A stretch of DNA of 64,000 bases from Diaporthe sp. PMI_573 (taxonomy: Eukaryota > Ascomycota > Sordariomycetes > Diaporthales > Diaporthaceae), in the NCBI GenBank assembly GCA_021399435.1, contig JAJTUP010000085.1, forward strand, positions 62,001-126,000, written 5' to 3'. This document shows, in pieces, positions 34,603 to 45,487 of this stretch. The position numbers and the translations under genes are program-made. Below the pieces are notes generated by a model. It was not told the origin of the DNA and did no database searches. It saw only the letters and a list, made by a program, of their open reading frames with translations. The first letter of the stretch is position 1; each line of letters begins with the position of its first letter.

Positions 34603-34808
34603 TTGTCGGCCCTCAGATTACGTAATAATCCACTACAACTTATTTTTGTATATAGTTGCCTATTAAATCGAGGTACCTGGACCCAAGTTAGCCGAGGTCG
34701 ATCACCCCTACAGCTAATCTTATAACATTATACGAGAAACTACCCCTATTGAGCGCGTTTTCTATAGATTTCCTGCTTTGTTTTTGCCAAAAACTTTTTT
34801 TTTTGACG

Positions 34809-35060
34809 ATGTCAGCCAGCCAGCCAGGCCAACCAGGCCAGCAGCAGCAGCTCGAAGACCGTCTTTTTCGCCATTTCAGAGGCTGGAATTGGTCAGAACG
34901 CGCTCGTGATACTAGCTCTTGGCTGTGGGACTTTGGCTATGATATTCAACGTCATGGCTTACGCAAATGGGCTTGCAAGTACTGTATCCTCGGAAATCGT
35001 CCCATTATCGCGAGTTTTACCTCTTCAGGTCTCCAGAACGCGGCAAATCACCTTGAAGAA
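34809..35060 (+). pseudogene. hAT transposase fragment, BED-finger N-terminus
   Basis: From the ATG at 34809 about 80 codons match the N-terminus of the hAT proteins in this window (RDTSSWLWDFGYDIQRHGLR, then KWACKYCILGN, then GLQNAANHLEE). The homology stops near 35055, where the minus-strand hypothetical gene fragment begins. It is a solitary N-terminal piece in opposite orientation to the nearby dimerisation-domain piece. Confidence 0.75.
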
Positions 35061-36127
35061 TATAAGGCTTTGTCGGTAGTTAAAACCCTATGCTTGAGGC
35101 CGCTTTCGATTATGTAGTGGTATGTCTGTGTTACGGCGGCCGCTGTAAGCCTTTCCGCGTTGCATTGGAATCGCGCTTTAGTATCCGTTGATATTGGGAT
35201 TGTCTTTTGGTTGACCACCTCTTTGTAGATGTTTATAGGGCGAAGGTCGGCACAAAGTAGCAGAAGGGACAGCTTGTGGGGTAGCTTGTACTTTTCGACG
35301 TGTAGCATGCGGCGCCACTTCGGTAGATTATCGTCGGATCGATATATACAAATCTAATCGGGCCGTAGTAGGCCTAGGTCTTGTCGGTAGTTGGGCGTCT
35401 GTGGTAGCGCTGGCGGTCCCTCTCTCTCGACAATCTCCTTAGCTACGTCGCTAATTGTATGAGGATAGTTTTCGAAGACGATGCCGTTGCCAAGGTTAAA
35501 GACACTCTTAACATCCTCGACCAGCTTGAGCTCCTCTACAACGGCTTGGACTAGATTCTCGACGGTCTCGTGCAGGAACCTTTCCAGCATCTTTTTATCT
35601 GCTATCGGCCGGCGGGCAATCCTTTCCCCTAAACCAATGAGAAAAGCTTGATTCTCGAAGAGGTGTTGCTTGGTGGGAAATGTAGCGAAGGGGGCTCCAA
35701 AAACATCTTTTTGTTCGTTAAGGAAGTCGGCCCACGGTGCCAGCTTGTTGGGGCACCATTTATCGCGCGGGTTGGTGATAGAGCCCTTTAAGGTTAAATT
35801 GGGGTTTGTTTCGACAGTTAGTTTTGCATATATAAGGACGTGCGAGTCTCCTAAGTATTCTATGAGCGTCAACCGTTGTGTCTCTCTCTCCGACGCTTTA
35901 GCACGCTGTCGCTCTTTCTCGGCGCGTTGTCGCTCTTCTTCGATCCGCTGCTCTGCTTGCTCTTGCTGCTTTTTGGCGCGTTGTCGCTCTTCCTCGGCGC
36001 GTTGTCGCTCTTCTTCGATCTGTCGCTCCGCTTCTTATTGCCGTTTGTGCGCAAGTTTTAACTGCCTTTCGAGCTCTTTGATTCTTTCGGGAGCGTCTAT
36101 CCTGAGTTCTGCGTGCTATTTCAACTA
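35055..36127 (-). pseudogene. Conserved fungal hypothetical with charged coiled coil, nonsense-riddled
   Basis: One reading frame runs from about 36127 to 35055 with only three stops: TAG at 36116-36118, TAA at 36035-36037 and TAG at 35354-35356. Each would be CAA or CAG before a C-to-T change. The N-terminal third is a Glu/Arg/Gln coiled coil (EEERQRAEKERQRAKASE). The rest (NPRDKWCPNKLAPWADFL, then YKLPHKLSLLLLCADLRPIN, then AERLTAAAVTQTYHYIIESG) matches a large family of fungal hypothetical proteins I recognise only by its conserved motifs. The C-terminus is missing at the junction with the hAT fragment. Identical codon types at all stops suggest RIP. Confidence 0.7.
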
Positions 36128-37190
36128 AGCGGCTTTTGTGTATATAAACGAGTTACTTGGTATGACGAAGCCGCTGCCCTTGCCCCGTCTGGGTGTGTTG
36201 CCGGGGTTACAGTGCGGAATGACGGATAAATTTCGGTCCATTGCTTTGTCAGCAACACCCGCTGTGGGTGCGTTTCAGCGCCTTGCCTCGGCAATCAATG
36301 TGGCATTTTCCATATGCCGTCCCATATGCACGAAGGCGTGGCCCGGGTCGCTCAATAAAGCGACCATCACCTGGCTTGGTCAAGTAGGAGAAGTCCAACA
36401 GGGCAAGGTCAATGACGCTCTGGAGACGACAAAGATGGTTGCGAAGGAGATGGAGCCTGTTTTAGCAACACACGTCAATTTCAGTTATAAAACACGCCGG
36501 CCTGCTGTATTATATACCCGCCTTTCCATCCATTTCGGCGAGCAGCTAATGTGCCAAGTGGTTCTCGTTTTGCTGTTCCCCTGAATGTCACAAGCGGCGC
36601 TTCTGAGAATATAGTGTATCAAAATTGAACCGTGCATCAAAAATGGTAGGTTAGACAGCGTCAAGGTGAGGCTCTATGGAGAATTCTCTACGAAACAGTC
36701 GGCACAGCGCAGGTCGGGCATGAAAACAGAAGGACGACCACGTTGCGTCCGCGGCTACAAGCTTACAACTCATGGCAATGGCGAGTTCGAGCTTGCCTAT
36801 ACGCCTAAGCAATCGCAATCCCACAAAACAGTCCCGACCACGAAGCCTAGACTGTACTAGTGTACTCTTTAGCAACATGCTCGGAAGAAGCTGAAGGAAT
36901 GGTGTACGTAAATCGTGGCCTACGTGGCAAAGATATGCTGACGCTTGAAAAGTAAGAATCACTCCATATTGAACGACACATTAAGTCGTATATCCTGCAA
37001 AGCTTTACAGGCCTACCCTAATGAGGTAGTGACAGCATCCAAGTATCTCGAGCACATGGCCAATCGAGCAGCTGCTGAAAGCTTTGATGAAGGCCAGATA
37101 AAGAGTGTTCTGCAACAGGTGAAATCAGGTCTGGCCGAGGAGTCCAATTACAAATGAACGTGTTAGTTGAAAAATATGTTTATATTGTCT
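36128..37190. other. No supportable gene
   Basis: The plus frames at 36138-36584 and 36945-37157 lack recognisable domains and start context. I would not annotate them as genes. Confidence 0.4.
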
Positions 37191-37360
37191 CCGTAGATTG
37201 CGTGGCTGCATGTTCCGTTTTCATATATTTTGTTGCCGTAGATTCCGTGGCTGTATGTTTCGTGGCCGTAGATTGCGTGGCTGCATGTTCCGTTTTCATA
37301 TATTTTGTTGCCGTAGATTCCGTGGCTGTATGTTTCGTGGCCGTAGATTGCGTGGCCGAC
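37191..37360. repeat. 75-bp tandem repeat, about 2.3 copies
   Basis: The units 37191-37265 and 37266-37340 are essentially identical and a third begins at 37341 (ccgtagattgcgtgg). Each is internally made of shorter ccgtagattccgtgg-like segments. Because 75 is divisible by three, frames stay open on both strands, producing repetitive ORFs that I do not consider genes. Confidence 0.9.
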
Positions 37361-37606
37361 AGAGGCATAATTGAGAGAGCTCCTCTTCAAGCATATTCAT
37401 CAGCACTTATATGAGAAATAAATATAAAGTAATATAAATCAACGCCATCAAGAGGGGGAGCTTGAGCGGCCAGCGGTCTTCTAGTATGCTATGCTCATAA
37501 CGGCTCATGAACTGCGTGGTCATGTATTCCGCAAAGCGAGCCGCCGACTTGTACACCTCGCGGTGACTATATAATATACACTTACCTGCTCTCCGTCTTC
37601 AGTTGT

Positions 37607-37888
37607 TTGGGTCTCTGCCGCCTACAAACTCCAGTACAATCCCTTCCAGTGTCGCCATCAAAATGGGAATCACAAACACCATCCAATGCTCAACAAACTG
37701 TCCAGCAATCAAGTTTCATTAAGAGGGCAGGATATCTACCCATCAGGGAAGCTCTCCCACCAATTCTCGAGGCAGTTGAGAAGTTTACCGAGGGTGCACA
37801 AGCAATGGCACATCAGATCACTCTTTTGAATGATCGGGTACGTATTCTTGAGAAGGCAGCAATTCTTCGGAGTTGCGATATGCCCTAA
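37607..37888 (+). other. Short ORF with helical C-terminus, uncertain
   Basis: A 93-codon frame whose last half (ILEAVEKFTEGAQAMAHQIT, then LLNDRVRILEKAA) is a plausible amphipathic helix or coiled coil. No ATG precedes the helical part by much, no domain is recognised and no partner exon is evident. It may be a remnant of a larger gene. Confidence 0.3.
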
Positions 37889-38638
37889 ACGGACGATTGG
37901 GTGGGAGATTTGGAGCCGACTGGTCCGACATCGTTACTTGCATCAGTTCTGGAGGAGTCCTTGCCAGCAGGCAAATCGATAGTAGCGGTTGTAGGGTTTG
38001 AAGTGCTTATAACTTTGTCACCATTCCAGTCGCCATCTATTTCTAAACTAAAGCGTCCTGCGTTTGGCATGATAAAATGCGAAGGACTCAAATCTTGGAA
38101 TTGGAACAAGGGCTGTATTTCTTAAACGATAATATGGTTTACGGGAATTACTGTAACATGTAATGTTTTCTTAGTACTGTATAGTGAGTTCTCTGGCTAG
38201 GGAAAGTTGACAGTGGGCTTTATGTACTTTAATTTTGGCCCTGTACCAAGATCCTGAACCGTGCTCACAAAAGTAGTTGGGTGTACTTTCCTGTACTTAC
38301 TTCTGTACTTCTGCTTAACTTTCCTTCTAGGAACCGGGGATGTAGAAGATATGTATGTGATGCAATAATACTTTTGGACATTGGCTCCCCTACACACCGA
38401 CTGAGCTCCAATTCGCAAAGCTGTGTACAGTGACCTGTTCGAGTTCACCAATCACTGACATATAAATAGTGCTAGATCGCTACACATCTTTGAACATAAG
38501 GTTGAGAAAACATTGCATATACTGTAGTGTAGTGAAACGGTACATTAACCAGTTGGTACTAGGCTACAGCAACCCTTAGGCCAAGTTTACTACTAGCTGA
38601 TAAGCTCCTATATTAAGTCCATTGGGGACATGTCTAAA
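37889..38638. other. No supportable gene
   Basis: AT-richer intergenic DNA. Small frames on both strands lack protein-like features. Confidence 0.45.
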
Positions 38639-39731
38639 GTGAAGCAAAACTCAGTTTCGGCTCGAACTCAATGGCTATACCAACCTCGTTCGCAAGGCTG
38701 TCGGCCTAGTGAAAGACAACTTGCAGGATACCATCGAGCCGCAGCCGGGGGAAACCTGCGCGGAGGACAACACGGACACTATCCCTCCTCTGTGCCCCGA
38801 AGACTTCGCCACCTTCGACCTCGCTCAGGAGGTAGCTTCCTGGTACGACACCAACCGCAACCCGTCGCTCGAATGGGATGACACGAACCTGCAGTCCGCC
38901 CTTGGAAAGCTCACCCATGCGGTCGAGACATCTTCGCTATGTTCGTCCCACTACAACGACGACAGCGACGGCTTAGAAAAGGTGCATTCGCTGTTTCGCG
39001 ACATGCTCATTTCGTACCATGAATTGCTGGAGTCTATGAAGCCCCCGGAGTTCACCACGCTCCCGAACCTGGTTTACCAGCACAACGGAGAGGTTTCCGT
39101 GGCGCTTGTCGCCCAGGCCATCGACGGGCTCACTCATACCTACGGGACCAGATTCCCGGAAGATGCCGAGCCACTCAGGGCAGATTTCACGGCATGGCTA
39201 GCGTTTGTCGGGCTGGAGCTAGAGAAGCGCGAGCTCGATGATGGTGAGGATGACGAATACGAGGGTGAGCAAAATGGCGAGAAAGATGACGAACGTTCGG
39301 ATCGCAGTGGTGGAGAGAGTTTGGTGACAGCAAACGGGAAAAAGGAACTCATCGTTGCCACGCCGTTCTCTGAGTGGCTGGCGACACGCCAAGTCACTGC
39401 CAACGCGAAAGGCCTTGATGAAGTCACTGCTAAGTTTACAAAGCGGTGTTACGGGGAGATTGGGAGCAACCTCGGTCTATTGCTTGCCCAGAAGATGGAC
39501 TACGACCAAGCCGCTGGCACTATCGCGGCCTACAACGAGATTCCCACCATGATGGTGGGGTTTGAGAGGGCATTGGGCGAGATCTTCTTTGGAAAAGAAG
39601 ACGAAAGCGTGGCTTTCATCACTGCCTGTCTTGAAGGGGCTGGGCTTGAGGAGGAGCCGGAAGTTTTCAGGAAGCCGAACCCCGCTAAGGTTCAGCCGGT
39701 CCACGCTAATGCGAACCCCCTCAAAGCCTAA
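38639..39731 (+). CDS. Uncharacterised acidic 340+ aa protein, 5' end uncertain
   Basis: The frame is open from just after a TGA at 38639 to the TAA at 39729-39731, but has no ATG near its start. The ATG at 38630 lies in another frame and may be joined to this one by a lost base. The sequence is protein-like throughout (QFRLELNGYTNLVRKAVGLV, then LEWDDTNLQSALGKL, then TPFSEWLATRQVTANAKGLD). It has a strongly acidic segment near residues 175-195 (DDGEDDEYEGEQNGEKDDER). I recognise no domain. A similar-style unknown protein lies at 54675. The missing start suggests a frameshift at the 5' end or an unseen first exon. Confidence 0.55.
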
Positions 39732-40099
39732 GGCAAAGTACGCTATCGCGTTGCTGACCGATAAAGAAAGTGAAACGCGTGTGTTGGAACTGAGAAGCAG
39801 ACTCTTGCTACTGGCAGCCCGAATCCCATTGCTCGTACGAAAAAACGTCAGTGTGTTGATCCATTCGACAAGGAGGCCAGAAAATGTTGACGAGTAACTA
39901 TTTTAAGGCCAGCGACAACGCGCCCACTACTGGTAGACTTACACCATCTAGCAATCCTTGCGAGACCCTGATTGCGATCATGACGGCTATAATAAAAAAG
40001 TTTGATATCCTCCTTGACCATTTTTATGATGTGTGAGCTCGTAATATGACAGTTGGCGATCTTCAAAGAAAAAGCGCAGCACCGTACACTAATAATGAA
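39732..40099. other. No supportable gene
   Basis: Flank of the Mutator-like element. Only shadow frames of the preceding gene and short ORFs are present. Confidence 0.45.
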
Positions 40100-41428
40100 G
40101 AATGCGGATATTCGCGTACCCTAAATCGGATACCGCGTACCTTTTTCTGACTAAGCAGGGCTGCAGCCAATCAGAGCTTCCTATTTCACTACACGCTACC
40201 GGTCAACATGGTGCGTTTTGCAGCCTCAACTATGTGCTCTGCTAAACCTCCTCAACCCACCAACATTCAACCACCCACCCACCATCAACGCTTCGTGATA
40301 TCGATTAAATACTTCGTGGAATCGATCAATTGAGCACTAAAGACATACCCTAGCTATTTAGATATCGTTCCGGTGGTGTTGCGGCGATGGCGGATGGCCC
40401 TGACTACTCGGGACTTGAGGCGATGTGGCAGGCGGACTGTGCCAAATGGAACTCCAACATCACCGCCACAAACCATCGCCGCCCAGCACTTTCTAACCCT
40501 CCTCCCTTTCTGAAACTCTTCAACGATGGTTACGACACCTATACGGACCTCAAGGCTGATTTAGACGAGGCGACAAGTAGTGCTGGATGGCTGACGGTGT
40601 CCCATAGTGCAAAGCCCAACAGAAAGATATTGGTGTGCAGCCGAGGTGCACAGCGCCCTACGACCGCTACAAAAAGCAACGCCACAACGATTAAAGCCGA
40701 CTGTAAATGGTCAGCGGTTGCCTACACGGCGAAGAAAACGTCAGATAAATGGAAGCTTCTTATCCACGAGCACAGACATACCCATCACGGCCCTCAGGAA
40801 GTCCCCGAAGCTCAGCGTGGCTGGGTGAAGCTATCCGAAGCACATATCGAATTCCTTAGCCGAGCGGCACGTGACCCGACGAACGCCATGCCGAAACGGC
40901 TAGAAAGACTGCTTCGCCAGCAGTACCCTGAGGTTCAACTTGGGCCGAATACCCTCAAGAACTGGCTACACCCTCAAGCTCACGGCCAGCGGCTAAGAGG
41001 CAGCGGACAGGGGCACGGAGGACTGTCAACCAGCTGCCATGCGTAGACCTAACGGCTGGCGATATCGACGGCGACGACGGTGACGGCGGCGAGGGCGGCG
41101 AGGGCGCCAAGGAAACGCAGGACGAGATCGTCGCCGTGATGCCCGGCTTTGTTGACTTACTATTTGACTAGCTGGGTCACGTGGGCGACGACGTGGGCAT
41201 CGTGGGCATCGTGGGCAACGTTTGCCAACACTTGGGTCTAATAGTGCTTATTTGGTGCCCTTGAGTGTGTGGGAATAGTGGCATGCAGCGGCATGTTAGT
41301 CGGTGTAATCACGTTAATTATTTGTATGGCGAACCCATAGTGTTTTTTAATTCAGGCACAGGGGCCAGCACGATTAGTCAGAAAAAGGTACGCGGTATCC
41401 GATTTAGGGTACGCGAATATCCGCATTC
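40100..41428 (+). mobile_element. Mutator-like TIR element, 1.33 kb, 55-bp perfect inverted repeats
   Basis: 40100-40154 is the exact reverse complement of 41374-41428, beginning gaatgcggatattcgcgtac at each end. Such long perfect TIRs, together with an internal WRKY-GCM1-like zinc-finger protein, fit the Mutator-like (MULE) superfamily. No catalytic transposase core is present, so the element would be non-autonomous. I could not find a convincing target duplication at the flanks. The right end abuts a hAT relic, and a second copy of the right end is at 10955-11096. Confidence 0.75.
40388..41046 (+). CDS. WRKY-GCM1/FAR1-like zinc-finger protein inside the TIR element
   Basis: From the ATG at 40387-40389 the frame gives 219 aa. 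Residues about 78-137 contain a C-x22-C-x24-H-x-H pattern (Cys in LVCSRG, Cys in ADCKWSAVAY, and LLIHEHRHTHHG). This is the WRKY-GCM1-type zinc finger found at the N-terminus of MULE/FAR1 transposases. The following segment (WVKLSEAHIEFLSRAARDP, then LERLLRQQYPEVQ) is the helical linker usual in those proteins, but the DDE core and SWIM finger are missing. The frame ends in a Gly-rich tail. It may be a truncated transposase retained as a DNA-binding protein, able to bind the TIRs and compete with a full-length transposase. That role is inferred. Confidence 0.6.
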
Positions 41429-42478
41429 GGGATTTAAGACCGTTGCTGCTGAATACACTGGAGAATTCTCTGTCACTTCATAGTAGTCGGCTAGACGGTG
41501 AGGAAGAGGGTCGTAGAAAACATCGAACTCATGTTCCAAGTCATCAGAGACTTTGTCCATCATAGTGTTCATGTTGCTAGCATTATCCATCATGAAGTAT
41601 CCAACTTTGGACGCTATTCCATATTCTCGTATGAACTCCATGATGGCTTCTGCCATGTTCTCGCCGCTGTGTTGTCCTTCCAGCTCCTCTATTCTCACCA
41701 CGAGGGACTGCAGACCGTGATCTTCAGAAACGAACTGAACTGTAAAACCGATGACCCCTAAGCAGTTTGGAGATGTCCAATTATCGGGAACAATGTGGAC
41801 AGAGGAAAGGGCATTTTGTAAGGCTCGCTTTACGAACTCCTTTTTGTTGTCATAGCCCCATTGTAAGTCGGCTTTGACCGTATTAGCAGACCTCGGGAGG
41901 AGGTCATCCGCAACCGGGCGAAGATAGCGGATGAAGTCACGAAAGGCAGGCTGTTCAACATGAGCAAAGGGGAGGCTGCAAGCTACTGTATAGCGGCAGT
42001 ATAACTCGCGCAAGCTGGCTTGATCCAACACATCTCCCTCTGCTGTTGCCTTGCGCTTCTTAGAGGGGACAAGGGTATCATTGGTCATGAAGGTAGTGAT
42101 GTCTCCAAGGCGGCTTTGAGTCGTCGCTCGGCGGTCGTCTTGCCTCCCGAAGACCATGATTCTGTGCTCCTTGCGCAAATGATCGATGATTGTGGATGAT
42201 CCGCCAGAGTAATTGTATCTCTTCTCTCTCTTCTTGTTGAAGCAGGGCTGGCAATGCCACCATTTCCTTCCGTTGGAATCGACCCAGGCTGCAGGCAATG
42301 TCTTGCCCTCTTCTATTCGACAATACTTCCAGATGGGAGATGTCGTTTGGCGGGGAAAGCTATCAGTCGACGGCGACGAGGAAGGTGCTATAGAGGAAGT
42401 GGCCGCATTAAGGTCGGAATCATCCAGGTGGTTGATAGCGTTATCAAGAGTGCTGACAGGATCACCAATAGAAGACAT
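41429..42478 (-). pseudogene. hAT transposase, internally deleted and 3'-truncated
   Basis: The ATG at 42478 opens a 350-codon frame. A BED zinc finger (WWHCQPCFNKK, then IIDHLRKEHRI) lies near residues 70-110. The first part of the hAT core follows (VPDNWTSPNCLGVIGFTVQF, then MMDNASNMNTMMDKV). After DDLEHEFDVF the sequence jumps to PHRLADYYEVTENSPVYS, skipping roughly 250 residues. At VLNP the frame passes into the terminal repeat of the Mutator-like element. The dimerisation domain is gone. This is a different hAT lineage from the others in the window. Confidence 0.8.
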
Positions 42479-42854
42479 GATTCAGTTAGGCCGCAAGTAG
42501 ACAAAAGATTTGCGTTCGTAATGGCAGTATTATAGTTGGAAGGAAATTGCTGGAGCAGAAGACTTGTAGTTGACGATTTTCTCCTTCGACATGTGCGAGT
42601 GGCAGACTTGAAGTGCGCGAACCCAACACTCCGATTAATCATACCAAATACAGAATGAACGCGTTGATAAAAACATCAATTTTGGGGGACGCGTTCCTTA
42701 GTCATAATACATCTACAGGGCTTATGGGGTGCCAAGGTGGGGTAGGGTGAGGTGGCGTTACCAAATTAGTGAGAAGAATTAGGTTGATAGTGGCTGGTGA
42801 TTGCACCCTCAGCCACGAAACTACCCTACGGTCAGACCAATAGTCTGACTATTC

Positions 42855-42918
42855 GTCTGGAATTCTCAGACTAGGACCACTGGTCAGTCTGGAATTCTCA
42901 GACTGGGACCACTGCTCA
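42855..42918. repeat. Two 32-bp subterminal direct repeats
   Basis: The unit beginning gtctggaattctcagact is repeated at 42887, and a third partial gtctgg begins at 42919. They lie inside the left arm of the pogo-like element and are candidates for transposase binding. Confidence 0.75.
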
Positions 42919-43138
42919 GTCTGGACGAGTCAGACTGGACTATCGGTCTGGTCCGAGACATACAGACTAGACTAATAACGTGCCCGGCCCGGATCTCGGC
43001 CCACCCCCGTTCTCGGCCGGCCCACACCCGCGTTCACGCGTGCACGCGTCTGTACCCACCCTACATAAACTCAACGTTTTCTCCACGAGGACTTTTTTTC
43101 TGATCACCAAACTTCTTCCAGGCATTATCCTTATTATC

Positions 43139-44866
43139 ATGAAGCCCTATGGTGAACTTGAGATGCATGACGCCATCGTGGCGGTCAGGGATGGTATGCC
43201 TGTCAGGGAGGCTTCCAGGACCTGGCATATTCCACGCTCAACACTTCAAAGTCGTCTCGCCGGCCGACAAAGCCATTACGTCGCCGCCAGCCCTCTGAGA
43301 GTTCTTTCTGACCATCAGGAGGACTAATTGGCGATGTTTTTGGTCAACCAAAGCAGCCTTGGCCATGCCCTGACTCGCTGGGAAACAAGGGCCCTGGCGG
43401 CCCGTCTGGGCTCCTCGGGGAAGGAGGTCGATCCTCTCGGAAAAAAGTGGCTAAGGGCCTTCCTCCTTTGTCACCCTATCCTCCGAAGCCGTAAGTATCA
43501 GCGTGTTGAAGCAAAGCGGCTTAGGGCAGCCACCAAACAGAACGTCGGGTCGTGGTTTGACTTTATGGGGCTACCTATTGTGAAGGCGATTAAGCCGGCC
43601 AACCGATGGAACGCCGACGAGGGTGGGCTTATGGAGGGCAAGTCAGAGAAGGCCCTGACTATCGGCTATTCTGACGGCAGCGAGCTTCTTCAGAAGGACT
43701 TTAATTCGAGAGCGTGGACCTCCTTCCTCGAGTGTATCTCTGCTACGGGCAAGTCCCTGATTCCTCTGATTATTTTCAAGGGACTAAGTATTCAATAGCA
43801 GTGGTTTCCTATCGCCCTTGAAGATCACGACGGCTGGCAGTTTACGGCGACGAAAAAGGGGTGGATGGAGGAACCTATCGCCATCCACTGGCTTCGGAGG
43901 GTCTTCCTTCCGCTGACGGCGCCGGAAGACCCTTCTGAATGGCGCCTTCTCGTGATTGATGGGCACCACATACATACAACGGTGGATTTTATGTGGGAAT
44001 GCTTCTCGAATAAGGTGTATATTGTTTTTTTGCCAGCCTATACCTCATATATGCTTCAACCGCTAGATGTGGCTGTCTTCGGCCCTCTGAAGACTGCCTT
44101 CAAGAAGTATCTCGGCCAACAAGGAGGGCACGATTCATTGTCAGTTGTGGCAAAGAAACGTTTCCTTTATTACTATCATAAGGCCCGAATAGAGGCACTT
44201 ACGGAGTCAAATATCCGTTTTGGCTGGCGGGCAACGGGTCTTTGGCCGTTGTCTAAGCATAGGGCACTTGGAAGCCACTTTATCGAAGACAACCGCATAA
44301 AGGAAGCAAAAACGCTGGAATTGGCTGCTGGAGATGGCTTTAGTAGCCATTTTTGCACCGATAAGTGCTTTTGTCTGCCGCAAGGGACCTTTTTTGCGAC
44401 CCCTAAGCGGTCTCAAGAGCTACGTGGCTTGGTGGCCCGGTATGCCCGTTGGAAGCAACTGAGCCCCACACAACGACTCCTCTTCAGGAAAATTCTCAAG
44501 AGCTGGGACCAGAAAGACGTTAGTCTGACGATGTCCTCACAAAAAGCCCAGGAGCTGGAACGCCAAATTGAAGTCAGCAGGGCGGTCCGAAGGAAGAAGG
44601 TTCAACTTGACCCAAATGAGCTTTTCGCCGACATTGAGGCTATTCGGAGGACCCAAATAGAAGCCGGCGTGGTACCAGAAGATAGCGACGGGTTAAGAGT
44701 CAGAAACACCATCAGAAATGGGGTCAACTATCGTGGTGGCGGTGGCGTCGGCGTCACGGCGAAGGCGGCGTGGGTGACGGAGGGCGGCCGAGAACGGGGG
44801 TGGGCCGAGATCCGGGCCGGGCACGTTAGTCCGCGGACTATTGGTCTGGACTATGGTCCGGACTAA
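43139..44866 (+). pseudogene. pogo/Fot1-like transposase with two nonsense codons
   Basis: One frame from the ATG at 43139 covers the whole transposase, interrupted only by TAA at 43325-43327 and TAG at 43796-43798. Both are explained by C-to-T change in a Gln codon. Order of domains: pipsqueak-type helix-turn-helix near residues 1-50 (REASRTWHIPRSTLQSRL), a CENP-B/Tc5-like helix-turn-helix, then the DDE_1 domain with acidic residues in NADEGG, LLVIDGHHIH and LQPLDVAVFGPLK. Near the 3' end a 2-bp deletion relative to the copy at 1-814 shifts the frame, so the last 50 or so codons read into the terminal repeat. The copy is inactive as it stands. Confidence 0.88.
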
Positions 44867-44909
44867 TAGTCTGCTTAATGGTCTGGACTATTGCGAGCGC
44901 TGGAGTACC

Positions 44910-45221
44910 ATGTGGCGCGTCGACCACCACCACATGAAGGCGCGCGAGTACCGCCGCGAGTACTTCAAGAACTACCCGCCCGACGAGCCGCAGGAGGAGG
45001 CCGACGACAGGAACAGGCTGTACGCCGTCAAGGAGGAGATCATGTACTCGGCTCACGTCCCCGGCACCAAGGCCCGCGCGCAGGCGCTGGATGACCTCAA
45101 GTTCTTGATTAAGAAGTATGTCGAGTATGAGGACTCCGACGAGGAAGACGAGGAAGACGAAGACAGCGATGTGGTCAGCTCGGGTGACGAGAAGCAACTT
45201 CTTGTTCCATACTCGCTATAG
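44910..45221 (+). CDS. Small acidic-tailed protein, unknown
   Basis: An ATG immediately outside the pogo-like element opens a 103-codon frame. The N-terminal half (YRREYFKNYPPDEPQEEADD) is charged, a middle helix follows (KARAQALDDLKFLIKKYVEY), and the C-terminal third is a run of Asp/Glu (EDSDEEDEEDEDSD). I recognise no family. The transposon insertion only about 20 bp upstream of the ATG may have removed a promoter or an earlier 5' part of the gene. Confidence 0.45.
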   Translation: MWRVDHHHMKAREYRREYFKNYPPDEPQEEADDRNRLYAVKEEIMYSAHVPGTKARAQALDDLKFLIKKYVEYEDSDEEDEEDEDSDVVSSGDEKQLLVPYSL

Positions 45222-45487
45222 AAGGTTACCTAGACGGCTCTTGATCTAGATAGACGTGTGTCTACCAGCACGACTGGCATAAGAGATGAACCAGGTTCCA
45301 CCATGGCCACACACAATCTTCCTTTGACTCGATCGGCTCGCCATCCATACTATGTGGGCGTTAGCACCAAATACGCAGATCCAAGCAATAGAGACAAGTT
45401 TATGTATCTCGAACCCGTACACACACTGCAAATTCGTGTGGGGCCCTACCAACACTGAGACTGTTACACAAAGTATTCCTACCATGC

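Larger units (their letters stand above)
42829..44888 (+). mobile_element. pogo/Fot1-like transposon, about 2.06 kb
   Basis: Inner inverted repeats of about 43 bp match perfectly (42977-43019 and 44785-44828, aacgtgcccggcccggatct read inward). Outer ends carrying cagacca at 42833 and its complement at 44879-44885 extend the inverted homology, and TA dinucleotides at 42827-42828 and 44889-44890 fit the TA target of Tc1/mariner/pogo elements. The left outer arm contains two 32-bp direct repeats (42855-42886, 42887-42918). The exact outer limits are inferred to within a few bases. Confidence 0.8.

Noticed and set aside
36138..36584. 148-codon plus-strand ORF
   Set aside because: Composition is not protein-like and nothing in it is recognisable. 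It overlaps the upstream end of the broken hypothetical gene.
37154..37370. CRISPR-like array
   Set aside because: Repeats are contiguous 75-bp units without unique spacers, and the genome is fungal.
37154..37414. ORFs across the 75-bp tandem repeat (both strands)
   Set aside because: They are open only because the repeat period is a multiple of three. No start context, no domain.
38706..39427. Minus-strand frames inside the 38.7-kb ORF, including a Ser-rich one
   Set aside because: They are antisense to an acidic coding stretch. The Ser run is the reverse complement of Asp/Glu-rich codons.
40081..41440. 8-11 bp target duplication around the 55-bp TIR element
   Set aside because: Flanks taataatga and gggatttaa do not match. 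I left the superfamily call dependent on the TIRs and zinc finger only.
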